This document shows, piece by piece, positions 15,995 through 25,216 of a stretch of DNA of 41,013 nucleotides. A program made the translations under genes and the position numbers. The notes beneath the pieces were generated by a model. That model was not told where the DNA came from. It was given only the letters and a program-made list of their open reading frames with translations, and did no database searches. Origin of the DNA: an uncultured Lachnospiraceae bacterium (GTDB lineage Bacteria; Bacillota; Clostridia; Lachnospirales; Lachnospiraceae); the NCBI GenBank assembly GCA_947174505.1, contig CAMWJF010000036.1, forward strand, positions 1 to 41,013. The letters run 5' to 3'. The first letter of the stretch is position 1, and every line of letters starts with the position of its first letter.

Positions 15995-17822
15995 TCTGCC
16001 TGATCTCCTTTAGTCCGCAGGGAACAACAATCGTCACTGTCGTACCACAGCCCACACTGCTCTCGATCTTCAGCTCATAATCCTTACGATAGATAAGCGC
16101 CAGACGCTCCCTCACGTTCCTGATCGCATACTTTCCGATTCTCTGGCTCGCATACTTACGAGTATCCGCTTTATCCCAAATTGCCTCAAGCTGCTCCCCG
16201 CTCATGCCGACGCCGGTATCCCTGATTCGGAAAACCATATTTTTTTCTTTCTTTACACCTATCACAGACAGCGTGTAGCTGCCCTCTGTACTCTCAAAGC
16301 CATGAACGATTGCGTTTTCCACAAAGGGCTGCAGAATCAACTTGGGAATCTCCTCCTCCAAAATATCCCGATCAAGGGATATTTCGTATGTCAATCGTTT
16401 CCCGAATCGCATTTTCTGGATATGCAGATATCGTTCCAGAAGATCCGCCTCCGTCTGCACCGTCACAATGCCGTCCCCCCTGTTTAGCACAAGACGGAAC
16501 AATTGTGAGAGCGACAGAATGTCCTCCGCGATCTCGTCATTTTCCGATTCCGTTGCCTTCCAATACAAGGAATCCAGCGTATTGTAAAGAAAATGCGGAT
16601 TAATCTGCGCCTGTAGCGTATCCAGCTCGCTCTCCCTTTCCCGTATAGCCAGAACATAGTTTTTATCAATCAACTCCCTGATATCGTCCACCATTCTGTT
16701 AAAGCACGCCGAAGCCTCCCCCACCTCATCCTGCGTCATCACCTCTACCTTCTGGCTGAAATCTCCCTGCTTAAAATTTTCCATTGCAACCCGCAGTGTA
16801 TGCAGCGGTTTGGAAACAATATCAGAAACCATCAGCAAAACAGGATATAAGCCAATCAGGAATCCCAGCAGCAGCGCAAGCGGCGCGAAAATAACCGTAT
16901 CGCTCAGATCCTTCCAGCCTACCCGCCGTACGATTTCGTAAATAACCGTCCCCGTCTCCTCATCCTGACACTGATAAATGCGATAGTTCCCCCGGATGCC
17001 CTTTTGCACCGGCAACCCGCTCATCGGTTCAAACGCTTTCTCCGCAATCATCTCCGACAGCAGTTCTTCCTCTATATCCCCGCATCGTACAAGTTCCGCA
17101 CCGTATTCACTCATCACCACCACGGACTCCTGTCTTCCGCGCAGGGAATTTCTGCAGATTTCGTCAAAGATATCCGCTGAAGAACCGATCACCAGATATC
17201 CCAGCTTATTCCTCCGCGCCATATCGTAAATTTCACGGTACATCACAATTTTGTCGTTCTGATTCGCCTGATAGGTGTCGTACTGGTTGTTCTGTCCACG
17301 CCCCACCCGCTGCCAGAGAAACTTTCCCTTTTCCTGCACGGCAAGCGCATAAATCTCCTGCTCCCTTACCTGCCCGATATCCCCCAGATAGGAGGAGGAT
17401 CGGTCGATACAGTTTAAATAGGGATTGATGCCGTTTTCCGGATATAAGGCAACGCTTTTGATCTGCCCGTCTATCGCCACCATGTCCTGTATAATCTGCA
17501 TGGGCGCACGGTTCAGCCAAAGTCTGGCGTCCCGGTTCAGCCCTTCCGGATCATCCGCTGTCAGTATCTGCCTGATCTCATCATTGATACTGATATAAGT
17601 GCCCATCTCCATGATGTTCTTCTGTACCACGCTGATGCTGTCCGATATATTCCGTACATTCTGAATACAGCGGTCTTCCTCATTTTTCACTGCTGACCGG
17701 TAATTATGCACAAGTAGGAGAATGCTGATCAGAAATAAAATAGGCGTAATTATTGCATAGCTGTAAAAAACCAACTTCTGCCGAATACTCAGCTTCGCAA
17801 TCCAGTTTCTGACCCTTCCCAT
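15984..17822 (-). CDS. YesM-like sensor histidine kinase
   Basis: 612-residue sensor kinase. A first membrane segment (about 18-40) and an extracellular sensor (about 41-310) are followed by a second membrane segment (311-335), a HAMP domain (336-385) and a His_kinase domain with QINPHFLYN (phospho-His410). The HATPase domain has N box VENAIVHGFE and G box DTGVGMSGEQL. It probably senses the sugar or binding-protein state outside the cell and signals to the overlapping YesN-like regulator. It follows the MalG-like permease by 38 bp. A truncated copy of its C-terminus lies at 12523-12771. Confidence 0.95.
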   Translation of the reverse strand: MGRVRNWIAKLSIRQKLVFYSYAIITPILFLISILLLVHNYRSAVKNEEDRCIQNVRNISDSISVVQKNIMEMGTYISINDEIRQILTADDPEGLNRDARLWLNRAPMQIIQDMVAIDGQIKSVALYPENGINPYLNCIDRSSSYLGDIGQVREQEIYALAVQEKGKFLWQRVGRGQNNQYDTYQANQNDKIVMYREIYDMARRNKLGYLVIGSSADIFDEICRNSLRGRQESVVVMSEYGAELVRCGDIEEELLSEMIAEKAFEPMSGLPVQKGIRGNYRIYQCQDEETGTVIYEIVRRVGWKDLSDTVIFAPLALLLGFLIGLYPVLLMVSDIVSKPLHTLRVAMENFKQGDFSQKVEVMTQDEVGEASACFNRMVDDIRELIDKNYVLAIRERESELDTLQAQINPHFLYNTLDSLYWKATESENDEIAEDILSLSQLFRLVLNRGDGIVTVQTEADLLERYLHIQKMRFGKRLTYEISLDRDILEEEIPKLILQPFVENAIVHGFESTEGSYTLSVIGVKKEKNMVFRIRDTGVGMSGEQLEAIWDKADTRKYASQRIGKYAIRNVRERLALIYRKDYELKIESSVGCGTTVTIVVPCGLKEIRQNEH

Positions 17823-17860
17823 CGCATCCCCGCCCCTTATGTCTTAAAATCTGCTTTATT

Positions 17861-18697
17861 TTATCCTTTTACCGCTCCCATTGCAACACCCTTCGTAATG
17901 TGTTTATTTAAGATCACATACACGATAACTGCCGGCGCGGCCGTCAGCGCCATCACCGCAAACTGAACCGCATAGTTGGAGGAATACTCACCGGTAAACT
18001 CCAGCACGGAGAAAGGCAATGTCTTCCATGTGGGTGTACTCAGATATGTACTCGCCATCATAAACTCATTCCAGTTGTTCAGAAATGTCATGATCGCCAC
18101 CGTCGCTATGGAAGGCTTTAAAAGCGGCGTAACAATCTGGAACACAATCCTGTATATGCCACACCCGTCCATCACCGCGGCCTCCTCCAGCTCCTTCGGA
18201 AGCGCCTGGATGAATCCTGTCATCAGGAACATGCCCTGCGGCATGGAAAACGCCACATACGGAATCAGGAGCGCCCAGACGGTATCCGTCAGATGCAGCG
18301 CACTGTATATTTTGTAGTTTGGCAGCAGCGTTGCGTGAATCGGAATCATCATACCCAATACAAGCAGGGTGCTCACAAAGCCGTTCAGTTTCCATTTCAT
18401 ACGCTGGCAGGCAAAAGCCGCCATAATGGATATGATCACCACAAGAATCACAGCAAGCGTGTTGATCAGTATGCTGTTTCTCAGGTAATGCAGAAAATTA
18501 CCGTCCACAAAAGCCTTCACATAGTTATCCCATCGTATTTTTTCGGGAATGATGAGCAATCCGTTTGTGAACATTTCATTGCTGCTGCCCAGTGAAAAAT
18601 CCACAAGCCAGATCAGCGGGAACAACTGAATCGCCGCAACTGCAATCAGAACAATCCATAAAACTACCTTACCGATTTTATTCTCTTTTTCTTTCAT
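17861..18697 (-). CDS. Carbohydrate ABC transporter permease, MalG type
   Basis: 278-residue inner-membrane permease with six hydrophobic helices. The cytoplasmic EAA loop reads EEAAVMDGCGIYRIVFQI, which contacts the ATPase, and the C-terminus ends GVAMGAVKG as is usual in this family. GGAGGGGAG lies just upstream of the ATG at 18697. It partners the MalF-like permease 12 bp upstream. No ATPase gene is in the operon, as is common for CUT1 systems that share an MsmX-type ATPase. Confidence 0.95.
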   Translation of the reverse strand: MKEKENKIGKVVLWIVLIAVAAIQLFPLIWLVDFSLGSSNEMFTNGLLIIPEKIRWDNYVKAFVDGNFLHYLRNSILINTLAVILVVIISIMAAFACQRMKWKLNGFVSTLLVLGMMIPIHATLLPNYKIYSALHLTDTVWALLIPYVAFSMPQGMFLMTGFIQALPKELEEAAVMDGCGIYRIVFQIVTPLLKPSIATVAIMTFLNNWNEFMMASTYLSTPTWKTLPFSVLEFTGEYSSNYAVQFAVMALTAAPAVIVYVILNKHITKGVAMGAVKG

Positions 18698-18709
18698 GCC
18701 GCTCCCCTC

Positions 18710-19585
18710 CTATGCTTTCTGCTTATCCCTGAATATGGTGTTAAGGGTCACCGTCGCCAGGATACAGATGATGATAAACACAACGCCGATGGCATTGCCG
18801 TATCCGTACTTAAACGCTTTAAACGCCTGCTGGTACAGATAGTTTGCCGCAAACTGCGTGCTGTTGTTCGGCCCTCCGTTTGTCAAAAGGTATACGGTTT
18901 CCATCTGTTTCAGGGCCGAGATAATCGCCATCGTCACATTGATCTGAATCACCGGTTTCATGAGCGGCAGCGTAATCCTGAAAAACGTCGTCCACCAGCC
19001 CGCCCCGTCAATGGAGGCCGCCTCATAGAGAACGGGATCAATATTTTTGATGCCGGTGTAATAGATCAGCATACCCCAGCCAAACCCGTGCCAGATCAGC
19101 ACCACCAGCACCGACCAAATCGCGTTCTGCTGTGACAGCCAGTTAATTTTTCCCTGATATCCGAATGCGGACAATACATTATTCAAAAGTCCGAAATCCG
19201 GATTGTAAATAAATTTCCAGAGGTAAGCAATAACCGCCACAGAAATCACGTTAGGTATAAAATAGATACACCGAAAAACGCCCTCCGCCTTCCCCTGCAG
19301 CTTATCAAGCACCGCTGCGACAATGATCGCAATCGGGTGCTGAATGCAGATAAAGCCGATCGCCAAAAACAGAGAATTCAGCAAAGAACGGCCAAAAGCG
19401 CTGTCATGCACCAGTTTCACATAATTGTCAAAGCCAACCAGATGCGCCTCCCCCATACCGGAATAGTCCGTGAATCCGTAATAGACGCTCAGGCAGATCG
19501 GTGCCAGCACCGCGAAGAGAAAAACCAATATACCCGGCAGCACAAGACTGAAAATTACCGGTTTATTGCTATACAGCTTTTTCAT
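18710..19585 (-). CDS. Carbohydrate ABC transporter permease, MalF type
   Basis: 291-residue inner-membrane permease with six hydrophobic helices and the EAA loop YEAASIDGAGWWTTFFRI. The ATG at 19585 has AAAGGAGAT upstream; the in-frame GTG at 19603 contains that ribosome site and is rejected. It forms the heterodimeric pore with the MalG-type protein. A hairpin at 19633-19668 lies between it and the binding-protein gene. Confidence 0.95.
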   Translation of the reverse strand: MKKLYSNKPVIFSLVLPGILVFLFAVLAPICLSVYYGFTDYSGMGEAHLVGFDNYVKLVHDSAFGRSLLNSLFLAIGFICIQHPIAIIVAAVLDKLQGKAEGVFRCIYFIPNVISVAVIAYLWKFIYNPDFGLLNNVLSAFGYQGKINWLSQQNAIWSVLVVLIWHGFGWGMLIYYTGIKNIDPVLYEAASIDGAGWWTTFFRITLPLMKPVIQINVTMAIISALKQMETVYLLTNGGPNNSTQFAANYLYQQAFKAFKYGYGNAIGVVFIIICILATVTLNTIFRDKQKA

Positions 19586-19623
19586 AGAAATCTCCTTTCC
19601 CACAGAAATAAACGGTATCTCTT

Positions 19624-19668
19624 ATATAAAAAGGGATGTCGCAAAAGTAGTTTCTTTTGGAACATCCC
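19624..19668 (-). terminator. Attenuator-type hairpin after the binding-protein gene
   Basis: A long stem (19633-19639 with 19662-19668, extended by 19642-19647 with 19654-19659) is followed on the minus strand by TTTTTATAT. It lies between the solute-binding gene and its permeases, a usual place for a partial terminator or stabilising stem that raises binding-protein levels over permease levels. Confidence 0.7.
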
Positions 19669-19697
19669 CTCATTCAATCACTCAGTTTCTACTGCGT

Positions 19698-21086
19698 TTA
19701 TTCACATGCCGCGCCGATCGCTGCGAGGAAGTCCTCTACGCTGGTAGACCCGTTTGACACGCCCTGAATTTCATTTTCAATCGCTGTCTTAAATGCCGAA
19801 GGCCCACAGTCATTAATGGGCGTACCCGATATGCTGGTCGCATTTTTCAAAATATCCATAACCTGTTTCTGCAGCTCCGTCTCGCTGCCAGTCAGATACG
19901 CTGTCTGATCCTGTGCGGAGAGTCCCACGCCGTTCTCCCATCCATACTTGGAAAGTTTGTCGGGCTGATACATATAGTTCAGGAACTTAACCGCTTCATC
20001 CTTCACCTGGGAATTGGCAGATACAGCGTAGCCGCCGCCATTCCATGCCGCGATATCATTTGCGCCGCCTTTTCCGCCGCTTACAACCGGCATCGTGAAC
20101 GCTCTGATATTTTCCCGGATCTCAGGCGCAATGTCCTCGTTTAACGCCATGGAGCAGTCCCAGCTTCCCATGCAGTACATAGCTGCCTGGCCATTGGTAA
20201 ACAAATTCATCGTCGTCCCGTAATCCTGAGAATCATATCCCACCTGGAACATGCCTGCATTCGCGGAATCTACCAGAATCTGTGTGGCCTGCTGAATCTC
20301 CGGCGCACCAAAATCGCCTGTAGCGACAGCGTTGCTGACAATATCCGCATAATCGATTCCGGCAACCTGCACCAGTATATCCGTGAGGAAACATGCCATT
20401 GGCCATCCGTCTCCACCATCCATAGCCACCGGTGTAAATCCTGCCGCCTGGATGTCTGTGCACAGCGCCATCAGGTCGTCATAGGTAGCAGGAACTTCCC
20501 AGCCGTTATCCGCAAACATTTTCTGATTGTAATAAAACAGCATGATGTCTGTATTTCTCGGCAGTCCGTACAGCTTATCATCCTTTTTGAAGCCGTCCAG
20601 GGAACCTGCGATAAAACTGTACTCTGCATAATCATCTTCGTTCAATTCCGCCAGAACACCGGCATCCAGAACTTCGTCAAGGAAAGAAGGCTGTCCCCAG
20701 ATGCTGACAACATCCGGCATACCGTCCATTGCATACGCCTTGAATTTGGTCTTGTATGCCTCCTCATCAAGCGCCTCTACCTCGATCGTAACATTGGAGT
20801 TAGCCGCCATATACTCGTCAATAATCATCTGCTCTACCAGCCCCTGCCCGTTCTTTCTGTCAGGCAGACTAGAGAACAGCTTGATCGTTACCTCGCCGGA
20901 AGTCTCATCTGCGGCATCCGCTGCGTCCTCAGCCGGATCCGCTGCGCTTTCCTCACCACCAGCCTGCTCCTGCACATTCTGCGTGTCGCCTGAGACCGGC
21001 GCACTGCCCTTATTGCTGCCACAGCCCGCAAGCACCAATGCGGTCATTGCCACTGTGAGTAATGTTGCAATTACTTTTTTCTTCAT
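19698..21086 (-). CDS. Sugar ABC transporter solute-binding lipoprotein
   Basis: 462-residue extracellular family 1 (CUT1) binding protein. The lipoprotein signal has lipobox LAGC, so Cys22 is the lipid anchor. An acidic, low-complexity Asp/Glu/Ala linker (about 25-66) precedes the two-lobed binding domain, which starts around VTIKLFSSLPD. Lobe motifs such as PDVVSIWGQP and YGLPRNTDIMLFYYN are typical. It is the first gene of the operon that continues with two permeases, the YesMN-like pair, GH30 and aldo/keto reductase. The sugar is unknown; the GH30 enzyme points to a beta-linked glycoside. Confidence 0.95.
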   Translation of the reverse strand: MKKKVIATLLTVAMTALVLAGCGSNKGSAPVSGDTQNVQEQAGGEESAADPAEDAADAADETSGEVTIKLFSSLPDRKNGQGLVEQMIIDEYMAANSNVTIEVEALDEEAYKTKFKAYAMDGMPDVVSIWGQPSFLDEVLDAGVLAELNEDDYAEYSFIAGSLDGFKKDDKLYGLPRNTDIMLFYYNQKMFADNGWEVPATYDDLMALCTDIQAAGFTPVAMDGGDGWPMACFLTDILVQVAGIDYADIVSNAVATGDFGAPEIQQATQILVDSANAGMFQVGYDSQDYGTTMNLFTNGQAAMYCMGSWDCSMALNEDIAPEIRENIRAFTMPVVSGGKGGANDIAAWNGGGYAVSANSQVKDEAVKFLNYMYQPDKLSKYGWENGVGLSAQDQTAYLTGSETELQKQVMDILKNATSISGTPINDCGPSAFKTAIENEIQGVSNGSTSVEDFLAAIGAACE

Positions 21087-21192
21087 CTCTTATCCTCCCG
21101 TTCATTGAAGTATTGTTTTGATGGTTTTATCCTATCATCCCTGCAAACACGTTCACAGATACCTATTTTTTAAAATGGTGGAATATTTTCAT
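21087..21192 (-). promoter_or_regulatory. Upstream control region of the sugar operon
   Basis: The motif at 21165-21192 repeats the 12487-12515 sequence with one change in 25 bp. Between it and the ATG (21086) there is a possible -10 (TAGGAT) but no recognisable -35, as expected for an activator-dependent promoter. GGGAGGA lies 6-8 nt before the ATG. Confidence 0.55.
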
Positions 21193-21210
21193 GTTTTATA
21201 ATTGCAAATA

Positions 21211-21232
21211 AAAAGAGTCGCAAAAGCGACTC
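21211..21232 (-). terminator. Terminator of the metallohydrolase gene
   Basis: Perfect stem GAGTCGC (21215-21221) with GCGACTC (21226-21232), loop AAAA, followed on the minus strand by TTTTTATTT. It ends the coaE/FtsA-like/metallohydrolase transcript before the sugar operon promoter. Confidence 0.88.
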
Positions 21233-21265
21233 CTGTCACATGTCTGTCACATGGTATGTTTATTT

Positions 21266-22066
21266 CTACCGCACCTCTATCACTTCCGACACCTCATCCC
21301 GTTTCGCCACATACAGCGGGAAATCACTGCCGCTGTACGCCGTGTCGGACATGGTGACTTCCACCCGCACCGACTCGTAAGCCAGCTCCGGAAGGTTGTT
21401 CTCCCTACTCAGGTGTCCCAGCACAATAGCCTGCATATGATCATGCAGAAGGCGGCTCAAAAGCTTTCCCGCCGACTCATTGGACAGATGCCCTTTTTTC
21501 CCCAGAATCCGCTGTTTCAGATAATAGGGATAGGGACCCACCTGCAGCATATGCACGTCATGGTTTGCCTCCAGATACAAAAGATCCAGATTCCGCAGGC
21601 ATTCCACGGTATAATCATTGTAACAGCCCAAATCCGTAATCAGTCCGATCCGCCGCCCGTCATAATCAATCCGGTAGGCCACAGGATCTGCCGCGTCATG
21701 GGAGGTGCGCACAGGATAAAGCGAGATATCCTTGACGGTGCATCTCTCATCGGGTGTAATTACCCGAAAGAGCGATTCATCGACCTTCCCGAGGGAAGAG
21801 GTATTCCTGATCGCCTCCAGCGTCCCCCTTGTAGCGTAAACCGGCACCCCGTACTTTCTGGAAAGCACCCCCAGCCCGCTTATATGGTCGGCATGCTCAT
21901 GGGTAATACAGATCGCGTCGATATCCTTCATGGTCAGTCCCAGCTTGGCGAGCCCCGCCTCCGTCCGTTTGCCGCTGATTCCCACATCCATCAGAAGATG
22001 CGTGGTATCGCTGCCCACATAGACACAGTTTCCGCTGCTGCCGCTGGCAATACTGCACAGTCTCAT
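21266..22066 (-). CDS. MBL-fold metallohydrolase (YycJ/WalJ-like)
   Basis: 266-residue metallo-beta-lactamase-fold hydrolase. It starts RLCSIASGSSGNCVYVG, a family mark, and has the metal-binding motif THEHADH followed by ISGLGVLSRKYG. Later ligands are in SHDAADP and the LGHLS segment. YycJ/WalJ proteins are usually tied to the WalKR cell-wall system or to DNA processing, but here it follows the FtsA/PilM-like gene instead. I chose ATG 22066, with AAAGG about 10 nt upstream; an ATG at 22090 is possible but has no ribosome site. Confidence 0.88.
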   Translation of the reverse strand: MRLCSIASGSSGNCVYVGSDTTHLLMDVGISGKRTEAGLAKLGLTMKDIDAICITHEHADHISGLGVLSRKYGVPVYATRGTLEAIRNTSSLGKVDESLFRVITPDERCTVKDISLYPVRTSHDAADPVAYRIDYDGRRIGLITDLGCYNDYTVECLRNLDLLYLEANHDVHMLQVGPYPYYLKQRILGKKGHLSNESAGKLLSRLLHDHMQAIVLGHLSRENNLPELAYESVRVEVTMSDTAYSGSDFPLYVAKRDEVSEVIEVR

Positions 22067-22114
22067 ATTATGTAAACCTTTCGCGGCCATGCGTCACACG
22101 GCCGCCTCTCTCTC

Positions 22115-24499
22115 TTATTTTTGCCAGTATATCTCGATCATGTCCCCGTTTTTGATGCTCTCCATATACTGCGCGCCCCTGCCGTTTAAGTTGGTTACTA
22201 TCCCGCTTCCCTCAGGCTTGGACAGATCAAAGTCAATATACTCAAACACATCCACAAACACGTAGTTTTTCTTGCCGACCAGCCTGACGGGACTGCCGTT
22301 TACCATCACGTTGATGGGGACAGGCGCGTTTTTATTCAGAAGCTCTTCCCTGCGCCTTTCCTCCTCCGCCCTCGCTCTGGCGGCTGCCTCCTCCCTGGCT
22401 TTCGCTTTTGCTTTTGCCTCCTCCTCGGCACGCTTGACGCCAGGACCCATCACAATTCTGGCCCCTTTTGGCTTCTGTTCACCTGCTGCCTGTGCGCCTC
22501 TCGCTCTTCCTGATCTCACTGAATCTCCCGGAACAGGGCTCTCCGGGCCGCTTCCGGGCGCATTGCTGTCTTCTGAAGCGCCTGCCGCCTCCCCCTGCAG
22601 CGCATCTGACGCTGTAGAGCCTGCTGCCGCTGATGCCTTCGCCGCCATGGTAAAGCCTGCCGTCCCGGCCGGTCTGTCCTCCTCCGCTGATCTCTCCTCT
22701 TCTTTCGCCGGCTCATAGAACTCCACATCGGAAAGCTGCAGGTCCTCCATCGTCCAGATCACCGAAAAGTTTTCAAACACCCGCGTATCCATATCCGCGA
22801 TCTTGTTATTGACATAGATATTCATATTCCAGTCGATAACCACATCCATAAACTTCGAAATCTGCCGCACCGTATAGTAACCGAGGATTTCAATCTCGTC
22901 ATTTTCCTGAATCTCATAATACTCGGACTGCAGTTCCCCGTTTACACTGGCGAACTTGGGCAGATCCACCTTTTTCTCATTGACCTCGACCCACATCCTG
23001 GAGCCAAATTCCGGCAGCTGTCCAAGGGTCATCCGCGCCGGCTCTCCGGCAGTCGATTCCACCACACGGATCTGGTCGTTGGCGCGAATCTGCGTATAAA
23101 TATCCGCTTCATTCTCATTGACGGTAATACGCGCCGCCTCTCCCAGCTCTCCTCTTGCAATGCGGGGCTTCCCGTTCACCGTAAAGTTCAGTTCTTTCCC
23201 GCGCTTCGGGAACAGGCCGTCGCTGGCAAATTCCGCCTGCATCGCCGCATCCACCACGGCCGCCTTGCTGTTATCATAAATCTTCACCCGCTGGTCATTG
23301 AAATAGACAAAGATAAAGTTATTGCTCTGCTCATAAAAGCTTAAGCAGATGCCGATGGGGGTCACCATCAGAGAGTCCTTTCTGGCATTCTCCTCCAGAA
23401 ACTCTATGCCCTGCATAACTTCCTCTCCCCTGACCGCCACGCGCTCGTTCTGGATATCCAGCTTTGTAGCCAGAGCCTGCGTGTAGCCCGGCAGTTTTCC
23501 GCCGCCACCCACCACAAACACGGCGCTGACAGATTTGTCGCCGTTTAGCTCCTTAATCTTTGCCGCCACCTGACTGGTCATATTCTCAATCACATCCGCC
23601 GCCACGCGCTCCACCTCTTCGGTGGTGATCGTCTGCGTCAGCCCCATAATATCCTTATACTCGATCACGTCCTTCACGCCCGTGTCACGCTTGATCTGCT
23701 CCGCCGTGGCAAAATCCACCAGACAGTGTTTCGCCACCACCTCCGTGAGGGAATCCCCGGCAATGGGAATCATGCCGTAGGCGATAATACTGCCGTCCCT
23801 TGTAACGGAAATATCCGAGGTACCCGCACCCACGTCCACCAGCGCAATATTTAACATGCGGTACATTTCCGGAATCGCCACCTGAATCGCCGCAATCGGC
23901 TCCAGCGTCAGGTTCACCACTTCCAGCCCCGCAACGCCCACCGCCTTGTAAAGACCGTTCACCACGTCCTCCGGCAGGAAAGTGGCAATCAAATCCGCGC
24001 CGATGTTCTTGGCCTTGTGCCCTTCCAGATTTCCTATCGTGTAACCGTTCATATAATAGCGCACGACAGAATAACCCACACAGTAGAACTTGATGTCCAT
24101 ATCGTTATTTTCCAGAAATTCCTGATAGGCCCGCTCCACACCCAGGGAATCCAGCGCGTAAATATCTTCTCCCGTGATTTCCCGCTCGTTCTCCAGCTCC
24201 TGATCCACCCGCAGCGTCACCGTCTGCAGCACACGTCCCGCCGCCGCGATACAGACGTCCTTAAGCGGCCTGCCGATCCGCTCCTCAAGCTCCGCCTTGA
24301 CCTCCTTAATGGTGCCGCCCACCTTATAAATGTCATGGATCTGCCCGTCCAGCATGGCCCTCGTCCCATGCTCCCTGATGCTCTGCGACACCACATGAAA
24401 CTTACCGCCCGTGCGGTATCCTACCGTACCCACAATACTCCTTGTCCCGATATCCAGACCAAACACTAACTGTCCCGGAAATTTCATTGCTTCTGCCAC
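22115..24499 (-). CDS. FtsA/PilM-like actin-fold protein with long C-terminal extension
   Basis: 794-residue protein. The N-terminus is an actin-like ATPase of the FtsA/PilM type: GLDIGTRSIVG (14-24), a SHS2-like insert, the second phosphate loop VDVGAGTSDI, and adenosine motif VFVVGGGGKLPG. Classical FtsA ends near 420 residues. Here beta-rich segments follow (NGKPRIARG, NDEIEILGYYT), then a low-complexity Ala/Glu/Gly/Arg linker (about 610-715), then a terminal domain ending GDMIEIYWQK. This long form occurs in Lachnospiraceae. The GTG at 24499 has GGGGGA upstream and overlaps coaE by 16 nt. A role in division or envelope assembly is likely but not shown. Confidence 0.85.
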   Translation of the reverse strand: MAEAMKFPGQLVFGLDIGTRSIVGTVGYRTGGKFHVVSQSIREHGTRAMLDGQIHDIYKVGGTIKEVKAELEERIGRPLKDVCIAAAGRVLQTVTLRVDQELENEREITGEDIYALDSLGVERAYQEFLENNDMDIKFYCVGYSVVRYYMNGYTIGNLEGHKAKNIGADLIATFLPEDVVNGLYKAVGVAGLEVVNLTLEPIAAIQVAIPEMYRMLNIALVDVGAGTSDISVTRDGSIIAYGMIPIAGDSLTEVVAKHCLVDFATAEQIKRDTGVKDVIEYKDIMGLTQTITTEEVERVAADVIENMTSQVAAKIKELNGDKSVSAVFVVGGGGKLPGYTQALATKLDIQNERVAVRGEEVMQGIEFLEENARKDSLMVTPIGICLSFYEQSNNFIFVYFNDQRVKIYDNSKAAVVDAAMQAEFASDGLFPKRGKELNFTVNGKPRIARGELGEAARITVNENEADIYTQIRANDQIRVVESTAGEPARMTLGQLPEFGSRMWVEVNEKKVDLPKFASVNGELQSEYYEIQENDEIEILGYYTVRQISKFMDVVIDWNMNIYVNNKIADMDTRVFENFSVIWTMEDLQLSDVEFYEPAKEEERSAEEDRPAGTAGFTMAAKASAAAGSTASDALQGEAAGASEDSNAPGSGPESPVPGDSVRSGRARGAQAAGEQKPKGARIVMGPGVKRAEEEAKAKAKAREEAAARARAEEERRREELLNKNAPVPINVMVNGSPVRLVGKKNYVFVDVFEYIDFDLSKPEGSGIVTNLNGRGAQYMESIKNGDMIEIYWQK

Positions 24500-25092
24500 T
24501 GATCTTCCCCCAATTCTTTGTCTATTTGTGTGTAAACACTTTCCAGTGTTCCGTTGTTTTCTATTACTACGCTGCAGTGCTCACGAAACGCCTGCGGCGA
24601 AAGCTGCTTCTGTAATATGGCGTCAATCTTCTCATCCGTGTAGCCTCTCGTCCTCCGAAGTCTCTGCCGCCTGACCCCTTCCTCCGCGTGGATATACCAG
24701 AGTTCATCAAGAATCCCGGCATAACCCTCCTCGATGAGAAGCGCCGCCTCTATGAATAACCATGCCAGCCGCCCTGCGGCCCGCTCCTTTTCTATCTGCG
24801 CCGACAGATACGCCTTCACCGCCGGATGTACGATGCCGTTCACCTTCAACAGCAGTTCTCCGTCCCCGAAAATCCGTGCCGCCATCTTCTGTCTGTCAAT
24901 CCTGCCCGCCGCATCCAGAATTTCCGTGCCCAGAAGCGCCTTTAACGGCTCATAACAGGCTTCTCCCGGCTCCTCCAGCTGGTGAGCCACCCGGTCCGCC
25001 ATGATCACACGGCAGTCCCGCCGCCTTTCCAGATAGGCAAGCGCCTCCGATTTCCCGGCACCCACGCCGCCCGTAATCCCTATGACTTTCAT
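24484..25092 (-). CDS. coaE: Dephospho-CoA kinase
   Basis: 202-residue P-loop kinase that phosphorylates dephospho-CoA, the last step of coenzyme A synthesis. The P-loop GGVGAGKSE is at residues 8-16, the lid region LRRTRGYTDEKI lies near 145, and the AMP-site region contains MADRVAHQL. Its 3' end overlaps the start of the FtsA/PilM-like gene by 16 nt. It follows polA by 124 bp, a common Firmicute arrangement. The gap holds two palindromes. Confidence 0.95.
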   Translation of the reverse strand: MKVIGITGGVGAGKSEALAYLERRRDCRVIMADRVAHQLEEPGEACYEPLKALLGTEILDAAGRIDRQKMAARIFGDGELLLKVNGIVHPAVKAYLSAQIEKERAAGRLAWLFIEAALLIEEGYAGILDELWYIHAEEGVRRQRLRRTRGYTDEKIDAILQKQLSPQAFREHCSVVIENNGTLESVYTQIDKELGEDQWQKQ

Positions 25093-25120
25093 ATGTTCAC
25101 CGCTTTATCCTTTTTCATAC

Positions 25121-25214
25121 GGAGAATGCCGTGTTTTGGCATTCTCCCATGCGAGACATAGAACTTCTTCGCGAAGCAACCCTTGCTGCGAGCGATTAGA
25201 AGTTCTTCTCGCAT
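25121..25214. repeat. Two palindromes between polA and coaE
   Basis: First, a perfect 10-bp hairpin: 25121-25130 with 25138-25147. Next, a nested stem: ATGCGAGA (25149-25156) with 25207-25214, and AGAACTTCT (25160-25168) with 25198-25206, separated on the left by a 3-nt bulge. Inside is AGCAA/TTGCT. The layout (outer stem, one-sided bulge, inner hairpin) resembles the 8453-8586 element. There is no T run, so these are not simple terminators. Confidence 0.75.
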
Positions 25215-25216
25215 TG

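Noticed and set aside
21251..22075. Plus-strand open frame opposite the metallohydrolase
   Set aside because: The minus-strand gene has the THEHADH motif; the plus frame is His/Pro/Arg rich without features.
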